Positions 22,976 to 34,115 of a DNA stretch of 56,488 nt are shown here, one piece after another. Source of the stretch: Phoronis australis (Eukaryota > Phoronida > Phoronidae); assembly GCA_002633005.1 (NCBI GenBank), contig NMRA01000524.1, forward strand, positions 2,953-59,440. The letters run 5' to 3'. The notes beneath the pieces are model-generated. The model had not been told where the DNA came from and did not search any database. It was given only the letters and a program-made list of their open reading frames with translations. Position 1 is the first letter of the stretch; every line of letters begins with the position of its first letter. The position numbers and the translations under genes were made by a program.

Positions 22976-23066
22976 AATTCTATTGTTCTATAGTTGTTTG
23001 GAGAAATGCACACGCTTGCCCATAAGGTCTCCTAATATTAAAAACGAAGGATGACCTGGGACATGC

Positions 23067-23305
23067 TGCTGTAAAATCTCGCCAGTTGAGGACGCTATAG
23101 GGTGGACAAATGAAATTTATTTTTCTATGTTTTGCAAAAGATAGGTAGCACTTCTTTAACATTTTTAAGATCTGATCATAGCTACCATCAGAGAATAATT
23201 TCAAGAAATTATGGGTATTCATACCAATGTTAGAAACCTATGAAAAGTGAAGAAAGAGCAATTTCGGCAATTATTTTTGTCAGCAATTGAGGAGATCTTA
23301 CCATA
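23067..23305 (-). mobile_element. 240-bp MITE family member
   Basis: It starts GTAAAATCTCGCCAGTTGAG and closes AATTGAGGAGATCTTACCATA, whose complement begins TATGGTAAGATCTCC. Internal GACAAATGAAATTTATTTTTC and GCTACCATCAGAGAATAATTTC match the other copies. Confidence 0.65.
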
Positions 23306-26300
23306 AATATGAAGTGACAACAGTTGAAAGCATCAGTTTCATTCATTTTGGCTAAAATTACCCCTCATTTCCCATTGGCGTAGTGTTTGTCAGATCATGT
23401 TGCCTGAACTGTGTATACAAACAGTGATGTGTTTACTATGATGGTACAGTTCTTGGCTCATCTCTGTTTCCAATTGAGTCAATCAACATGACTGACTATC
23501 AGTCTATTGACAACACTGCCTAGTCACAAACATGGCCAGACTGCAATCATTTTCCAATTTACTAATTGTTTTGTTACAAGTTTATTAGGATCTTCCCACT
23601 GCTGCAGAGTGCTGCTGGGGAGTACTGCATTGTAATGACAGAATTTTGAAATTTTTCGTTTGGGACCCATTGTTTGGTTTCATCCTCTTATTTGGGGGTT
23701 CCCAAGTGGCCATACAAATATCTGATTTGGAAGGGAATCCCATAGATGTTGCATACATGATGTACTGGTCAGATACCCAGTGGTATTTTTTCTCAGCAGA
23801 TTCCCAACAGAAAAGTTGAGTTTTCTGGCTGATTTTTTTACAAAGGGATCACTTTGGAAGTTTTAAAAACAAAAGGGGGATGTTACAGCAAGGAAAGTCT
23901 ACAAAAGGGTGACTCGTGTCGTGGAAACTCCTGACCCTTTTTCTTTGCCTGAGCTCTATGTGGAAGGGTTTCCTAACTTCACTTCCTGATTCATATCCCT
24001 GTTACAATTGAAGAGTGAAGTTCTGATCCCTCTGGTACTGCCTTCTATGCCTCAATTTTGGGGCTGAATATCAGGCCCCATTCAGCTATGAAAAATATTT
24101 CTAAAAAATCGTGCAAAATTGCCGTAATCAAACTCAAAAATACCACTTCAATGGTATAAAGTCAATGATTTGAATCACACATTTGCTACTAAGTTAGAGC
24201 CTTGTAGTGATTAGGGAATGGGCGGTAGAATCTGTGATGGTCTGATGGATAAGTGCCTTCTCGCCCCTGCAATAAGTTCGCCTCTCCCCTCAGGTGGGCG
24301 AGGACCTGGGGTAATGTCAGTGGTGCTGCAATGTGGGTAGTTGCTAGAAGTAGGTGTTTGCGCGTGCATCTCTGTGAAAGCTGTTGTACATAACAGTGCA
24401 ATACATTCTTACGAGTAGCAAAAATGCTGGCAGTTTCAGTGGCTGTAACGCTTGCTAAAATGCTACTAGCGTTTTAACTCGAGCCGCCAGCTAAAGTGAC
24501 TCCTGTAGCGCATGACTGACATTTGTGCCACTAGTGGAAACGCTGGCGTGGACAGTGTGGTGGATATCAAAGTGAATTATTTCATCGTAGCGGGCAATTG
24601 GCTATGCGCTGTTATCCCATGAAATGCTCTCGACAGACAGTCTAGTAATGCAGTAGCTGACATTGGCTAGCTCGCTTGTAGAGTACTGAGAAAATATGAT
24701 AATCTCGAGTGGTAAATTGGTTGGGCTACTTGATACTATGACCTTGCCAAGGTTTTGTAGATTTACTAGTCAACTAGCGGGCTTGGCAATACTGAATCAT
24801 GAAGATTGCTACTTATGCCTCGGTGTAGGTTGGTACATTGACACCAGGAGTGGAAAATTCTCAGATCGGTCCTTTGTCATTTTCTTGTTATACATAGCTT
24901 AATGATTGAATTTTGTTACCTGGGGGTCTACCTTTTGCTTTTGGGAAAGTTTTGCATTGATTTGGGGATGTTTTTGTCATTTTCGTAAAATTTTGTGATA
25001 GTAACAGATGTGACAGACATCCTTTTCCATCATTTTAGGAACAGAGCTTACGAAATAATACCAAATTTGTTTTGGCATGTCATTTGCTCCACAGGCTGTA
25101 AATTAATGATTGAAAGCTTTGAAAATTATTAACCTCCTAAATTAATTACATTTGGGTTAGAAAACTTTAATTTTTGTACCTTCAAGCATGAAATGAATGG
25201 TTGGGCCTGTGCCTCTTATTTTTGAACTCAAAATTAGATAATGGAAATTAAGGGTAGGATTGGGATACGCATGCAAGGCCTACCTCAAAACCGTTCCCAA
25301 GCTTGGACTACCCCTAGAATTTAATTTTTGGGAACGCAAAGAGGCCGTGGCTGCAGCCTATATGTGTTCAGTGTCACCTAAGCCACTGTCATGAAACAGA
25401 TCCAACATGATGCAGACAAAAGCTGTGGTAACTCTTCACTTGTTTAGCATACAATAATGAATTCTATTTCGTTGAATTCCGCTGCAAAAATGATTGTTAA
25501 AAAAATTTAGTCTATTACTATCATGGTTTGTACTGTGAAGACGTCGTAAAACAACAGTAAGGTTTCCATTATTTGCTACCAAGTAATCTGCCTTTAAAAA
25601 GGTGTACGGTGAAAGTTTTAATAGTTATTTTTATGCAAAATATGTGGAGAACTGCCGTAATGTTGTTTGAAGCATCTGACACCAGCAGCTCGCAGTCCTG
25701 GCGTTGGCGCATTTTAAGGTAGTCCTATGGGTTGCACTCTGCCCTCCAAGCACATTTAAGAATGCATTTGGCGAGTTCCCTCCCAAACTTGCTCTGGTTG
25801 TAGATCGATGCTTGAATTGTGGTGATCATCAGGAAAAAGATGTCATGAAAAGATTTTATGTCTACGTACCAGATAATGCAGCTTTTGTTGTTTAGTTTGC
25901 CTTGCCAATATTTAAGTGTTCGTATTTCAAAGTCAGTCGTTTGATAACGAATTTCATGTTAACGTGTCATCATGTTAGCTGTCTCCAATGGCAGTAGCCA
26001 TTTTGTGTTATACGGGTGTCGCAATGAAATGCACTTTTTTGTAGTTTTGAGAAGAGCAATCAGTGGACCACATTCCGCGCTCATGTAGGGGGATTTAATG
26101 CGATGAGAATTTCCAGTATTTTTGACAAGTTTGTGGCATCCATTATGCCGTCAAGTTACCACCGTTATGCTTTGAGATAGTCAAGCAATTAACACAAAAA
26201 CTCTTGAAATGTTCATGAATGAGAGGAATTGCTTTCGTCCTGTCGACCCTGCAAATCTTGCACAACAAAATTAGAAATTGATGCAAGCGAGAAATGTTTT

Positions 26301-26384
26301 TGTGCTCTCACAGTGCTGAAGAATTGTATGTCAAATGTTCCCTGTTTCACTGGTCTCGTATAATCCTCGTCTTGGTCCTCACAG
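23306..26384. other. upstream region or 5' intron of liprin-alpha, nothing recognised
   Basis: The first coding exon of liprin-alpha starts at an acceptor, so at least one noncoding exon and the promoter should lie upstream, either here or further left. I cannot place them. The area 24420-24560 contains several near-palindromic GCTGGC/GCCAGC words, without a clear element boundary. Confidence 0.35.
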
Positions 26385-26428
26385 CAGGTGCTGTTGCAAG
26401 TGGATAGCCGGGCAGTGGCGTCGTCAAG
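26385..26428 (+). other. liprin-alpha 5' UTR part of the first coding exon
   Basis: TGGTCCTCACAG at 26373-26384 is a good splice acceptor; AG at 26386-26387 is an alternative. A TAG at 26405-26407 is in frame with the ATG at 26429, which fixes that ATG as the start. Confidence 0.65.
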
Positions 26429-26521
26429 ATGATGTGCGACGTGATGCCGACCATCTCGGAGGATGGGGCGGGCGACCGAGACTCGCAGTATTCCAATGAA
26501 GACACGGCCAACTTTGAGCAG
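26429..26521 (+). CDS. PPFIA: liprin-alpha, coding exon 1 (residues 1-31)
   Basis: This exon encodes MMCDVMPTISEDGAGDRDSQ and ends NFEQ before a GTGTGT donor. The family signature MMCEVMPTISED with a double Met and the exon border after FEQ are the same in vertebrate liprin-alpha genes. Liprin-alpha is a cytoplasmic scaffold of presynaptic active zones and focal adhesions. It binds LAR-type receptor tyrosine phosphatases through C-terminal SAM domains, and RIM, ELKS/CAST and other partners through N-terminal coiled coils. The upstream in-frame TAG (26405-26407) sets the start. The intron is phase 0. I cannot tell which vertebrate paralogue is closest; an invertebrate would normally have one gene. 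Confidence 0.93.
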
Positions 26522-27060
26522 GTGTGTGCGCGCGCGTGTGTGTACGGAGGTGTGAACATATGCAATTTATTCATGCGGAAGGATCGAAAGTTTTTGAAAC
26601 AGTGTTTTAAAAAATGCTTCCTTGTTTTCTAGTTTGATAATTCTGCAGATAGAAAATGTTCAAAAATTTATGTGGTAGCCAGTGATGTTATATCGCATCT
26701 AAGAAAAAAGTTACAGCTTTCCGATATAGCGGTTTTTGGAAACCAACGCTGTTGTTGTGACTTATCATAGGAATTTGCTTTCAGCTGAAGGGTAAGAAAC
26801 CATTTTGTGAAATCTTGTGTATTCAATATTGAACTGCAACAGTTTTTTACTTCAATTGTTTGTTGTGACACAGCTCTGCAGTTGTTGCCACAGCTTCGAA
26901 AGACGGTAATACAATCATCAAATTCCTCAGGAATAGGACCTGTTAAGAAAGTGTTACTCCATTGCTAACGTGATCTGTGTTATTCAGCTATTTTCGAACA
27001 ACATTGTCAAAATTTTGAGCATTTTTCTCTCTTTGATCTTTCACATTTTGATTGTTCACA

Positions 27061-27280
27061 CTTTGATCGTTCATTCTTATGTGCACACTTTCATTGTTCG
27101 TACTTTGATCGTTCATTCTTATGTGCACACTTTCATTGTTCACTCTTTGATCGTTCATTCTTATGTGCACACTTTCATTGTTCACAATTTGATCGTTCAT
27201 TCTTATGTGCACACTTTCATTGTTCATACTTTGATCGTTCATTCTTATGTGCACACTTTCATTGTTCATACTTTGATCGT
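27061..27280 (+). repeat. 42-bp minisatellite at the end of liprin intron 1
   Basis: Five nearly identical units start at 27061, 27103, 27145, 27187 and 27229. A 10-base partial unit follows, ending 11 bases before the acceptor. A degenerate unit precedes them (27031-27060). Each unit begins CTTTGATCGTTCATTCTTATG and itself contains two similar halves. There is no AG dinucleotide in the array, and the tract is C/T rich. It opens long false frames on both strands because 42 is a multiple of 3. Confidence 0.95.
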
Positions 27281-27291
27281 TTACACAACAG

Positions 27292-27441
27292 GTGATGATG
27301 AACATGCTAGATGAGCGAGACAAGTTGGTGGAGACACTGCGTGACACACAGGACCAAGTGGGGGCGCTGCAGGCCAAGGTAGCGGAGACGGAGCGCGAGA
27401 GGGATGCCTATCACAAACAGTTACAGGCCACTGCACCTCAG
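27292..27441 (+). CDS. PPFIA: liprin-alpha, coding exon 2 (residues 32-81)
   Basis: Fifty codons lie between the acceptor TTTACACAACAG and the donor GTAGGA, phase 0 on both sides. The sequence VMMNMLDERDKLVETLRDTQ, with AETERERDAYHKQLQATAPQ near the end, aligns with vertebrate LMVNMLDERDRLLDTLRETQE and RDSLQRQLN..LPQ. It has clear heptad periodicity and starts the N-terminal coiled coil. The acceptor is unusual in that its pyrimidine tract is made by the 42-bp minisatellite. Confidence 0.95.
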
Positions 27442-28578
27442 GTAGGATTCATGTTCAAGGATATTGGGAGCGTGTTGCTGAGAGTGGGAAGAGACGTCCA
27501 ATGACACCAGACTCACTCTAGACTTTCAATGTATTAGGGACTAAGTAGTCAGCGGTCGAATATGCTGAACTTTCATTCATTTTGCTTTCCAATGTGAGAT
27601 ATTTACCATGCATTAGGGGAGTTCATAGAGCGCACTCCCCAAAAGTCTCTGGGGATTCATTCACCTGTTTCTAGTAGTCCCCATGGTAACATAAATAAAC
27701 AGTAGACCTCATTATCCATCACTCAATCATGTCCACCCACCACTATCTCTATGTGGAGAATCTCACTCCTGACTTCCAGGCCATGAGAGGAACGCAAATA
27801 TTTACAAGCCTGGCTACATTGTAAACTATGTAGCAGCATAGTAGACCCTACCATGTCTGTTGTGAGCAGCTGTCCGTAGATGATGTATGGGCATTAGATC
27901 ATGCAGCGGGAAGGGAGTTGATGGTGGGCAATCCTTAAGGGTTGAGTAGGAACACCCACTATGGATTTTCCATTGCCTCCTTCATCGTCTTGTTGATTTC
28001 TTGGTATTCAAAGTGCTAAAAATATTTTTATTTCCTGTCATCATCTGTGCTTTGACCTATTCAATTGTGTTCTGTTTGAGGAACCTTGCTTTGTGCGTAG
28101 AGTTGAAATTTGTTCAAATTTTCATTTCTGTCACAGACAAGCTAATACTGAGGGGTGCATACCAAACCCAGAGCAAAAATCTGGTGTCATTTATTCAGCA
28201 TTTTATCTCTTGTTGACTGAATGAGTCATTAAGTGGTCTCTCTCTGATTGCTCTCTTTACCATTGTTTAGCCAGATGTTTTTTGTTAATCAGTTGTGCTA
28301 CCCACTTAGATCTCCAGTCAAAGGTCGTAGGTCACTGGGAGTCACTGAGCCCTGAGCGTTTGTGGTTTTGGATACAGGGTGCTAGAAAAAAAATCTGTTG
28401 GTTTGTAGACGAACTTGGTGGTTTGTAACCTTTGCTGTTTACGACTTACAAACATTGAGCTTCATTTCCTTAAATGTTCGGAATTTCTTCGCCGTGGTAG
28501 TGCTTTTACATTATCGTCAGGAATGTAGATTACGACCCACCATTATGTCATTGGTGTGGAATAGCAAAACCCGTTCTA

Positions 28579-28928
28579 AGCCGCTTTTACACGAGAGGCA
28601 GTTGTCACGGTGTCAGTGGTCACGGCGCGACTTGCTCCACTTAATTCGCATTTACTCAACATTAGGTCGCAAACTGGATCAGCACGCTTATGAATACACG
28701 TTATTGCTCAAGCTTATTGAAAACTGATCCATTTCCGCCCTATCGCGGTTGTGTTTAGACGTGTTGTTGAGACTGGAACAAGGGATCGAGTGTAACTCGC
28801 TCTGCCTTTGAAACCCGTGTCAAAAACTGGCCGCCGCAGTGTCACTCGCTCCGTGTCAGTCACTTGCACTGGAGCAGCTGTTTGGTGTTAGCTGCGCCGG
28901 GTTGTTTGCCTCTCGAGCAAATGCGGCT
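28579..28928. mobile_element. 350-bp MITE with 22-bp inverted ends, TA flanks
   Basis: The left end is AGCCGCTTTTACACGAGAGG and the complement of the right end is AGCCGCATTTGCTCGAGAGG, 17 of 20 identical. TA flanks both sides (28577-28578 and 28929-28930). Subterminal GTCACGG/GTGTCAGTGG words recur inside near both ends. The TA target suggests a Tc1/mariner-like or PIF-Harbinger-like mobiliser. There is no transposase. Confidence 0.75.
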
Positions 28929-29789
28929 TAAGAAACACCGGTCACGTGTTGCTACTTAAAACCAGTAGACATTTTGACTGGCTGGTTCTCCCATGAGAAT
29001 GCCATAAAGGAGATATACTGAACGTAAAGGATTCTTACTATGTTGTCAAGCTCGCCCCTTTTTAGTCTGAGTACGTAACTGATAAAACACTATTGTAGCA
29101 GCTTGGAGACACTGTGGCGCATGTGAACAGTGTACAACCCTATAGCTGTATTTCATAGTAGAATGGTCAAATCATTGATGATGACCACTTTGCCTACAGG
29201 TTTGAAGATTACCAGCCATTATGTTGTGGAAAACAGGGCCATTATAGCGGTCTAATGAAGCGCTGTGATATATCGGGAAATCTGTCTTCATTGACATTCA
29301 GTTCTTGTCTCCATTGCAATGCTTTTTAAGCAAGGACGGAATGGGTGTTGATTTTCACTGCACTAGAAAATGTCAGCTTAAATGATTCATTCATATGCAG
29401 TATGCTACCAAATTCATAAAGCACTTATGTATGTTTGGTTGATGCATTCTCTGGTCGAGATTGCAACAAAATGTCTTGAAGTACATCACTTCTACACTCT
29501 CAGGAATTGACTGGTCACTGAGGGAGGGTGTCACCTGCTGTTAGCTCTTGGTCATTATGTTACAAGTGTTAATTGGCTGCTGGTATCACTGTCTTTAATT
29601 AACTACTGCCAGACTGATTTCATTAATGCTGCTCTGTTTGATTTTGCTGTGTGGTCGGTGGCACTGCAGGATAGGTGATTTTTATCATTGCAACTGCTTC
29701 CTTTTGTGATGAAAATTCATCTGTTCTACTGTTTCTTCACATTTTATTCTTCAAGTGGTGACTTCTGACTTATCCAATTATGATATCTG

Positions 29790-30180
29790 ATGGAGTCCAG
29801 CAGTTGTCTGCTGTCCACAATGTCACATAAGGTAGGAGTTGACAGTTGACCTAATTATCAAGTTTGGTATTGGTCCTCCAGTGAGGTAATGTATCACTTC
29901 CTAGGGTTGACTATTGACCTTATTGTGAAGTCCAGCAGGATTTGAGTGCATGTCTTAATTATGGAATTTGATGGGGATTTACTGTTGATTAATTTTTGAG
30001 CAGGAGGCAAGTTGCTCTAGCTAAGTCTCAGAGTGGGCACGACTTCAAGGGTTGACTATTGATCTAATCATAAAGTCTTACAGGAGTTGAGTTGGGACAT
30101 ATGACCGATTTACTGTTGACCTAATATATTGCTTTTGGTGGGGTTGACCACTGACCTTACTATGTGGTGGTGGTAGTTAT
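29790..30180. repeat. degenerate interspersed tandem repeat
   Basis: The phrase GTTGACTATTGACCTTATTGTGAAGTCC recurs with changes at about 29835, 29906, 30052 and 30111, and again as CTATTGACCTGC near 30453. Spacing is irregular (70-110 bases). No function is visible. Confidence 0.45.
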
Positions 30181-30198
30181 CGGGGGTGGGGGGTGGGG

Positions 30199-30470
30199 NG
30201 GTGTCCTAGTGGGATAAGTGTCCACTTCCTTTACTCAAGGTCACAGTTTCGAATCCCTCTGGTGCACACTGCTACACCCTTGAATCAGGTCTCCAGCTCC
30301 TTACCTTGGTTTTAATATGTATTGGTAAAGCATAGAATGGTACCAGGCTGGTGATCAGTGTAATGGGCCTACCTGAGTGGCCTGCGCACATCTGATATAA
30401 TGTGTACTAGACTGCCTGCAATTAGTTTTTACATGGTATCGAGGACCCTGGCTATTGACCTGCTTGTTAC
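30199..30470 (+). mobile_element. tRNA-derived SINE
   Basis: GGTGTCCTAGTGGGATAAGTGT carries an A-box (TAGTGGGATAAG), and 30246-30257 GTTTCGAATCCC is a near-canonical B-box about 35 bases on, the RNA polymerase III promoter layout of a tRNA. The sequence continues into a non-tRNA body instead of closing an acceptor stem, so this is a SINE head, not a tRNA gene. The 3' end is uncertain. An ambiguous base lies at 30199. Confidence 0.6.
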
Positions 30471-33269
30471 GTCCAAGCAAATTATTATTATTTCTCCGAG
30501 ATTGATGAGATTGTCATGTGTATGATGGGGAAGCACTGTTAAACCACAAGGCTCGATTGTACTGAGGAGGTCCTGCAGTATCAATTGGATGTTTGAAAAT
30601 TAATATGCACCTGTGTGTGTGTCACAAAGCAAGCAATGAAGAACACATGGTCACTGGTTAGTGCTCGCATGTCTGAAGAACGGTATGTACGCAGTTGCAC
30701 TCATATGTTGCGTTTGAGGTGGTCGGAGAGCAGTTTGCCTGTGCAGCAAATGAATGAAAATGGTCTTTTGCCGGTCTTCAGAGAAGCTGGAGTATTTTAT
30801 TTAACGGCATTGGATATCCAAACTATTGATGTGAAAAATGGTTTGCCATACTGTTACTCGTACCAGTATCAGGTTTCCTTGTCTTTCAATACTTGTTCAG
30901 GTAACAGTCATTTTACCTGGCTGTTCTTGTATCAGTCATGTGTTCCTAGCCACCTGTGTTTCAGACCAATGAATGGTGGCAGTGATTAATTATTTAACAG
31001 TCTCTCAACTGTCTGGCAAAGCGAAGCTGTCAAGGCCAGCTATAAAAATCCATCAAAGACTGGATATGTAATTGTCTGATTGTCTCCATACTCTTTGACC
31101 TTTTGTGCCCAAGTTGTTGCTTTGTGATATTGTGAACAAATACTTTGTACAGACAAAAACAGGATGTCCAATTTTTTGTCCCGACTGATAGCACACCAGC
31201 TTAAACATGTTTCTTGTTTTCATTTGTTATGGCACTTGTTTTTATGAAATTAATGTTTTTATATACTAAGTACCTGAAATGAAATATTCAGTTTTGGGTG
31301 TTGAGATTGATATTCGTTATCGGTTTCGACTCACTGAACTCTTGGGGTTGACCCGTCCACGTAATGAGTAGAGAATGGCACCGCACATTTACTAGACTAG
31401 CAAAATACATGGGCAGTCGGGAAAAGTGACTCTGAAGGACGATTACATCTGTAGCGTTATAAGTGCTATCCACACACAGACTTGACCTGTAGCCAGTTAC
31501 TCCTAGAACTAGTTGTTGCTAGGTTTGGAAGCTGTGTGGACGCTATTTGTACTATTAACCCGCTTGTGACAACTTCTCCACCTTATCGAGGTGAGGTAAC
31601 TTATTCTAGGGTAACTTGTGCCACTTCTAATTGCTGAATGGCCACAAACCTGGGGCAAGGCAGAAGTAATTATCAGCTAGGGTGACTTGCAGAGGTTTTC
31701 TTTTACACACCATACTCGCATTTGGTGTTCATTGTCATGCAGAGCGACAACTTCTGTCTTGCACCAGTTGTCGGACACGTGTATGTTGATTCTCCACTAG
31801 AATGGGGCAAGTTACGCTAGTGCAAGTTGTTTAAGTTAGCTTTGCAGATTCATTATCATCAGTCATGCTACATATAGTACAACGAATCCAACTGAATGAG
31901 TAATCTTTCTCCAACTGTTGCACAAAAGTAGTTATCAAAATTGCAATTTTCTTCTGTATTTAGAAGACTGATCCTGCTTTTCTGTTTTAAAAAAACAGAA
32001 ATCTGTTTTAGCAAATATAAAATCGTGTTTTTACCATGTAGTGAATTAACAAAATTCCAATTTGTTATCTCATAGTGATACTTTTGGCAATTTAAAAACA
32101 AATAAAGAATTATGGTATCTACTACTGAAATATAGAAATTCTGTTCAATAACTCGCATTCTGTGAATGAAGCCAGACTCCGTGAATTCTGTCCATTTCCC
32201 GTTATTGTGGAAAACCAGGGTAATTATACATTGTCCAAAGTCCACTGAAAATTTTACCTAATCATTGTGAATGATGTACATTACAAACTTGGATGAAATC
32301 GCTTTTTCTTCAGTTTTTTTATAAAAGAATATGACAAAATAAAATTGGGCTTGCCATCGCAACTTTTGCTATTAAATTGAACCTAGCATTAACTGTAGAC
32401 CAGTGTATAATGTGCTTAATTTACTTGAAACTGCCTTTGGGCTATTGCTCTTTGACGGAATCGGCTATTAGCCACTGCACTGGACATAACAGTAAGTGGT
32501 TGGTTCGACTGACTACCGATAATCGGAACATTTCCAACGAGCCCTAGGGCTTGACGTAGATCTCTGCCAGTGATCCAAATTGTATCTCCGTGCATGCATG
32601 TTTCTATTTTCCATTCAATGGTGTGTTATACCTCCACTATTGACTTGTGTCATGAATTAGTGATATGTTTACGTTATGAATCATTGTCAATCTTACCATT
32701 TGAATATTCATGACTTGCCCAGGACCAAAGAACTGTTCATATTTCGTTGTTTGAACAGTATACATTTCTTTTTTCCGACTAAATGAAATTATGTCAAGGG
32801 TTCATTTAAATTAAATTAGAAAAATTTTCTTTAAATTATATGACCTGATGGACTAGGCAATTGCAAATTGCCCGTGAAATAAATTAATGGGCTTTTACCA
32901 AACTGAAACAATGCTAATAAATAATACCCCTTTCACAAGATGGTGTGCAGTTTTCTTAGACTTTCGACCAAGCAGCCGCGTTTGAAAAGACTCATGGAAA
33001 GCCGTATCAGAAATATCGTTGTGCACGAGCAATAAGTTTGTTGTGGTGTTTTTGGTGGTTCTAGTCATTTCTGTGGAGTGTCACAAACTGAGATTTCCCC
33101 ACAAAAGCAAGGTGTGTTGATAGGGCGATGTACCTAGAATCCCACATTGTCTCTTGTATTTTCACTACCCACTTTCATGATGGAGTTAAAGTACAGCGGT
33201 TGTACATTTATTGCTTTAAGTATAATACAAATGCTTCAGTTTGAGACTCATTAGCATGGATATAGTAAG

Positions 33270-33425
33270 TCTCCACTAATATTTGCACGAATATAATTGT
33301 CAAAACCATAATTTTTCTATTTTTCAAATGCTGATTATAGTACAGTTTTGCAAGGAAGAAAATTTCACTTGTCGCCTACATTTTGTTCTATAGTGAAGAG
33401 TTACCGCATGCATTTTATCGAATTT
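33270..33425 (+). mobile_element. 240-bp MITE family member (partial)
   Basis: TTGTCAAAACCATAATTTTTC...AAATTTCACTTGTCGCCTAC...GAAGAGTTACCGCATG is the plus orientation of the family, with an internal deletion. Confidence 0.5.
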
Positions 33426-33879
33426 CTTGGCAGAAACATTTTGATTTTTTGAAATAGCATGGCTCATACAGTTCAATTGTCATTGAACAGGATTTGGTTT
33501 AGGTTTGTTCAAGGTGACGATGTGGTAAGGTTTCGAAATTGAGAAAATTGGTGATTTTCGTCTCAAATTGAGGAAGTTTAGTGTATTGTGCCGTTAGGGA
33601 ATTTATATCGCCAGTGTGGCACAAGATGACGTCTTCATTTCACATTTCTGTCTATTAAGCTGAGCCAGTGGTTGAGTCATGTCAGCTAGCACTTTGATGA
33701 AATAGATCAGTTGAATCATCACTCTTGTTCAGTCACCCAGGCAAAAGCGTGCAGAATGAGAGCTATTGTAATCTGTTTGCAAAACAGCCAATTAATTGTC
33801 AGCGGCAAATGAAATTATCATTCTGGGTTATGTGAAGCGTCTTCAGTATTGGTCAGATTTAGATGGATGAACAGTAAAA

Positions 33880-34115
33880 TGTCTCCAGTTTCGGAGAAAA
33901 TAATCGCCAAAATTACCGTTTTCTGTTCTTCAAGGTCTGTTAACATTGCGGTGAATGCGCACATTTTTCAAAATATTTTCTGATGGTAGCAGACTTGAGC
34001 ATGGTAAAGCATTAATTTGACACAACGTATCTTTTATCAAAAAAATGAGGAAATAAATTTCACTCGTCTGCTGTACTGTATCCTAAATTGGCGAAAGTTT
34101 ACCGCAGGATTTTTA
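33880..34115 (+). mobile_element. 240-bp MITE family member
   Basis: It starts GTCTCCAGTTTCGGAGAAAA, then ATCGCCAAAATTACCGTTTTC, TTTTCTGATGGTAGCAGAC, AAATTTCACTCGTCTGC and ends GCGAAAGTTTACCGCAGG. All blocks are in family order. Confidence 0.65.

Noticed and set aside
26988-27377. Long open frames on both strands (114 and 129 codons) with a 14-residue repeat
   Set aside because: They are created by the 42-bp minisatellite, whose unit length is a multiple of three. They overlap a liprin exon and splice site and have no gene-like start or context.
30199-30275. Possible tRNA gene
   Set aside because: The A and B boxes are present, but no acceptor stem closes and the sequence runs on into an unrelated body, so it is better called a SINE.
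30615-30989. 124-codon plus-strand frame in liprin intron 2
   Set aside because: No domain, no supporting splice sites, and irregular composition. Length alone is not enough in AT-poor stretches.
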